Origin: Bacteroidota bacterium
Lineage (GTDB): Bacteria; Bacteroidota; Bacteroidia; Bacteroidales; GCA-2748055
DNA: 35,739 bases
Direction of reading: 5' to 3'
Assembly: GCA_024244665.1 (NCBI GenBank)
Contig: JAAEOI010000278.1
Coordinates: 1 to 35,739 of the forward strand
Shown here piece by piece: positions 33,092-35,739 of this stretch. The notes under the pieces were generated by a model that had not been told where the DNA came from, made no database searches, and saw only the letters and a list, made by a program, of their open reading frames with translations. The position numbers and the translations under genes were made by a program. Every line of letters starts with the position of its first letter. Within the stretch, counting starts at the first letter, position 1.

Positions 33092-33196
33092 GGATGTACA
33101 GTTATTCATGCCCGATTTTTTTATATTTGTCTAAAATGTAGCGCTTTACGTAATCAATGAAGGATGGAAGCGTTGAAGTAATAAAAGAGGATAGTC

Positions 33197-35539
33197 ATGA
33201 AAAGGTTTATTATCATATTGATCTTGTTCCCTTTGATGGGTGCAATGGTCTTTGGCCAGTCAGCGAAGCAGTTCGTGAAATCGGGGGAGGAGTTTGCCAG
33301 GACTATGAACTTCACGGATGCCATTGGTCAGTTCACCAAGGCCATTGAACTGGATCCCGATAACGATAAGGCATACATTCAGCGGGCTATGGCCTATAAC
33401 AAACTGAAGGATTATCAAAATGCAGTCGCTGATTTTGACAGGGCCATCGTATTCAATGAAAAGGATGCCGGTTTATACTACTTGTCAGGCTCCGCACTTC
33501 ACGAGCTGGCTGAAAATAATATAGCACTTGCCAAACTGAATAAGGCAATCGATATGAAGAAGAACTTTCTGGAAGCTTACCAGGTAAGGTCGGTTGTGCT
33601 GATGGAACTGGAAAGGTACCAGGAGGCATTGGTGGACTGTCAGAAGAGTCTGAAAATCAGGGAGGATGATAAAGGATTTTATAATTTGGCGCAGGTGTAT
33701 GAGCGGCTTGGAATGTACCCTGAGGCCGAAGGTGCCTACCGGAATTCCATTGCGGAAAACCGACTGGTGGCCGGAACGCACTACACCCTTGCCAGCCTGC
33801 TCTACAAAAATGGGAATTACCCGGCTGCTTTAACATCCGCCAGCCAGGTTCTTCAGCTTGACCCCGGCAACCTTGAAGGCCTGCTTCTTCAAAGCCAGAT
33901 TCTTGCCTCTCAGCTGAGTTATCCCAAAGCCATCGAGGTCCTCTCTCTTGCATCCATCGAATACCCGGAAGTGCCTGAGGTTTTTCTATATCGGGGAGAT
34001 TACTACGTGGCGCTGAACCAGGCTGCCAATGCCCTGATCGATTACTCCAGGGTCATTGAACTGGTACCTGATATGGCTGAGGTCTATTATAAAAGAGCCG
34101 GTGCTTATGAATTGTTCAGGGAATATGGTAAAGCCCTGCTTGATTACGAAAAGATATTGGCCATGTCCAAATATGATGGAAACGCCATGCAATTACACGA
34201 GCAGGCCACCATGAGGATGTTCGAGCTGAACCGGGAGGAGAATAAGCCTGTTGTGACACTGGTAGACCCTCTCTCGAAGAGCGATGGCAGTGTGGATATT
34301 CCAAGGGGAATCCCGGTAATTGCGGTGACGGGAAAGATTACCGATCAGAGTGAAATAAAGACCCTGCAGGTGAATAATTTCACTGTTCCCGTGGAGGCTA
34401 CGGATGATGGGTACAAGTTTTTGGCCAGTGCAAATGTAAGGGAATCTGATCAGATCACTGTACAGGTGACTGACGTTTATGATAATTCCGAAACAGCCAT
34501 CTTTACGGTTCGAAGGACCGAGGTTGATGCTCCTGTGGTACAGATCATAGCTCCTTATGGTTCGGAAAACAACATCCTCTATCTGGACAATGATGAGCCG
34601 GTAATTTACATTGAGGGCAGAGTTAATGATGAAAGCAGGATCACCAATATATTTATCGAAAGTGTCTCTGCTAGTTACATTCCAAGCGATATTAATCCCG
34701 CCTTTTCGGCCATGGTCAGGATAGAGAATAAGACCAGTATCAATGTCCAGGTGGTGGACGAATTCGGAAACCAGTCGGAGACCCGCTTCACACTTAACAG
34801 GGATGCACAGGCATTCGGGGATAATCCAATGGGCAAGACATGGGCTATATTCATCGAAAACTCAAATTATAATTCCTTTGCCAGCCTTGGAGGCCCCACC
34901 AAAGATGTTACTCTGATGAGGAGTGCACTTGCCAGGTACCAGTTTCACAATGTTATTCATAAGAAGAACATGACCAAGCAGGATATGGAACGTTTCTTTG
35001 CCATAGAGCTGAGGGACCTGATCAGGAGTAACAGGGTCAACTCCATCATGGTCTGGTATGCCGGACATGGTAAATACATCAATGAAACAAGCTATTGGAT
35101 TCCCACCGATGCCAGCAGGGATGATGAGTTTACCTACTTCAACGTCAATGCACTGAAGGCATCCATGCAGTCATATCCCAAATCTATGAACCATACCCTG
35201 GTAATTACCGATGCATGTGAATCAGGTGCCAGTTTCTACCAGGCCATGCGTTCCGAGATTGTGGAACGGGATTGCAACGACTGGGAGGCAACCAGGTTTA
35301 AATCGTCCCAGGTATTCACTTCAGCAGGTAATGAGCTGGCAGTGGATGACAGCCAGTTCACAAGGACCTTTGCCAATGTCCTGGCCAATAGCCCGGACAC
35401 CTGCGTTCCAATTGAGAGTATTGTTTTGAAGGTAACTTCTGCAGTGGAGAGCAATAATCTGCAGAAGCCGCTCTTTGGGAAAATAAACGGACTGGAAGAT
35501 GAAGATGGCACTTTCTTCTTCATACCAAAATCCTATTGA
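33197..35539 (+). CDS. Secreted TPR-Ig-caspase protein
   Basis: The 780-residue product has a signal peptide (about 1-20, ending VFGQ). At least eight TPR-type helical repeats follow (about 22-340; for example AIGQFTKAIELDPDNDKAYIQRAMAY), then two Ig-like domains (about 348-440 and 443-535). The caspase fold starts near 544 (KTWAIFIENSNYNSF). The dyad is His624 in WYAGHG and Cys674 in VITDACESG, so the peptidase is probably active. Export places it in the periplasm or outside. It shares the Ig-caspase arrangement with 11757-12974 but adds the TPR array, which would bind a partner. It lies alone after ribD, with a 105-bp gap. No p10-like fold boundary can be fixed by eye. Confidence 0.92.
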   Translation: MKRFIIILILFPLMGAMVFGQSAKQFVKSGEEFARTMNFTDAIGQFTKAIELDPDNDKAYIQRAMAYNKLKDYQNAVADFDRAIVFNEKDAGLYYLSGSALHELAENNIALAKLNKAIDMKKNFLEAYQVRSVVLMELERYQEALVDCQKSLKIREDDKGFYNLAQVYERLGMYPEAEGAYRNSIAENRLVAGTHYTLASLLYKNGNYPAALTSASQVLQLDPGNLEGLLLQSQILASQLSYPKAIEVLSLASIEYPEVPEVFLYRGDYYVALNQAANALIDYSRVIELVPDMAEVYYKRAGAYELFREYGKALLDYEKILAMSKYDGNAMQLHEQATMRMFELNREENKPVVTLVDPLSKSDGSVDIPRGIPVIAVTGKITDQSEIKTLQVNNFTVPVEATDDGYKFLASANVRESDQITVQVTDVYDNSETAIFTVRRTEVDAPVVQIIAPYGSENNILYLDNDEPVIYIEGRVNDESRITNIFIESVSASYIPSDINPAFSAMVRIENKTSINVQVVDEFGNQSETRFTLNRDAQAFGDNPMGKTWAIFIENSNYNSFASLGGPTKDVTLMRSALARYQFHNVIHKKNMTKQDMERFFAIELRDLIRSNRVNSIMVWYAGHGKYINETSYWIPTDASRDDEFTYFNVNALKASMQSYPKSMNHTLVITDACESGASFYQAMRSEIVERDCNDWEATRFKSSQVFTSAGNELAVDDSQFTRTFANVLANSPDTCVPIESIVLKVTSAVESNNLQKPLFGKINGLEDEDGTFFFIPKSY

Positions 35540-35593
35540 GATGATCATTTCATGGATCGCTAATGGCAATTTGTCTTCTGAAAGGGGGACGAA

Positions 35594-35722
35594 TTGTTTT
35601 TATTCTTTAAGCAGTTTTCCGCATCGGAAGGACTGGCACAGTCGACTGTTTACAAAGTGATCCAGGACAAGAATGCAATTGAATCCCGCTCGCGCATTCC
35701 CCGAAGTTCTACTTCGGGGTAA
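35594..35722 (+). pseudogene. Short helix-turn-helix fragment ending in a palindrome
   Basis: A 42-codon frame, after a TGA at 35579, reads KQFSASEGLAQSTVYKVIQDKN. This resembles the DNA-binding helices of an XRE-type regulator. Its last residues are coded by the palindrome at 35688-35728. No convincing start codon exists (only a TTG), so it is probably a remnant, or part of a gene cut by a repeat insertion. Confidence 0.3.
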
Positions 35723-35728
35723 GCGAGC
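35688..35728. repeat. REP-like imperfect palindrome
   Basis: GCTCGC pairs with GCGAGC at the outside. The inner arms CCCCGAAGT (35699-35707) and ACTTCGGGG (35711-35719) form a perfect 9-bp stem around TCT. The GC-rich, two-step stem of 41 bp in otherwise neutral DNA is typical of a dispersed palindromic element. Confidence 0.55.
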
Positions 35729-35739
35729 ACCTTTAAAAT

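Noticed and set aside
33157..33348. 63-codon frame overlapping the start of the TPR-caspase gene
   Set aside because: Out-of-frame overlap with a clear signal peptide and TPR domain; no independent support.

Overview
The window looks like a chromosomal stretch of a member of the Bacteroidota, probably an anaerobic or facultative member of the Bacteroidales/Marinilabiliales type. The signs are secreted caspase-fold proteins with YAGHG/DAC motifs, TAnnTTTG-type promoters, weak or absent Shine-Dalgarno sequences, a two-subunit methylmalonyl-CoA mutase, GlxA-type AraC regulators and a LolA-like export operon. The lineage is inferred from gene content only; there is no rRNA.

Left end, about 1-5065: AT-rich accessory DNA on one side of a tRNA-Glu(TTC) gene (5066-5137, minus strand). 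It holds a zeta-toxin-like kinase with a small partner, an orphan 81-residue protein, an AAA ATPase/DUF4143 protein and an AbiEi/AbiEii type IV toxin-antitoxin pair. The 3' end of the tRNA gene recurs twice at a distance (1207 and 2918). Each copy sits just after a terminator-like hairpin and opens a conserved 111-bp segment carrying three GGTTG iterons at identical spacing. I read this as a tandem array of small cassettes without integrase, inserted one after another at the tRNA 3' end. It is the most novel structure in the window.

5224-15241: chromosomal metabolism. An Mpl-like Mur ligase and mutB/mutA (succinyl-CoA/methylmalonyl-CoA) lie on the minus strand. A secreted Ig/barrel protein and a secreted Ig-caspase protein lie on the plus strand. 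fumC, a small lipoprotein and an ArsC/Spx-fold protein lie on the minus strand. 15285-15563 keeps a decayed beta-propeller fragment.

15625-18161: an OmpR-family response regulator, its histidine kinase and a small four-helix membrane protein, with an 11-bp tandem repeat between kinase and membrane protein. 18168-23838: a six-gene minus-strand operon (TetR regulator, outer-membrane barrel, ABC ATPase, two FtsX-type permeases, LolA-like carrier) that looks like a complete trans-envelope export route.

24123-27730: an Fnr/Crp-type regulator divergent from a sulfur operon: SQR-like flavoprotein, DUF1641 protein, DsrC/TusE-like carrier with only the C-terminal cysteine, and DsrE2-like protein. 27777-29395 is a GlxA/AraC regulator divergent from a VOC-fold protein. 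29540-33091 is prmC-recX-prfB (minus strand, prfB with an intact programmed +1 frameshift) divergent from ribD. 33197-35539 is a second secreted caspase protein with TPR and Ig-like domains. The right edge carries a large REP-like palindrome and a short helix-turn-helix fragment.
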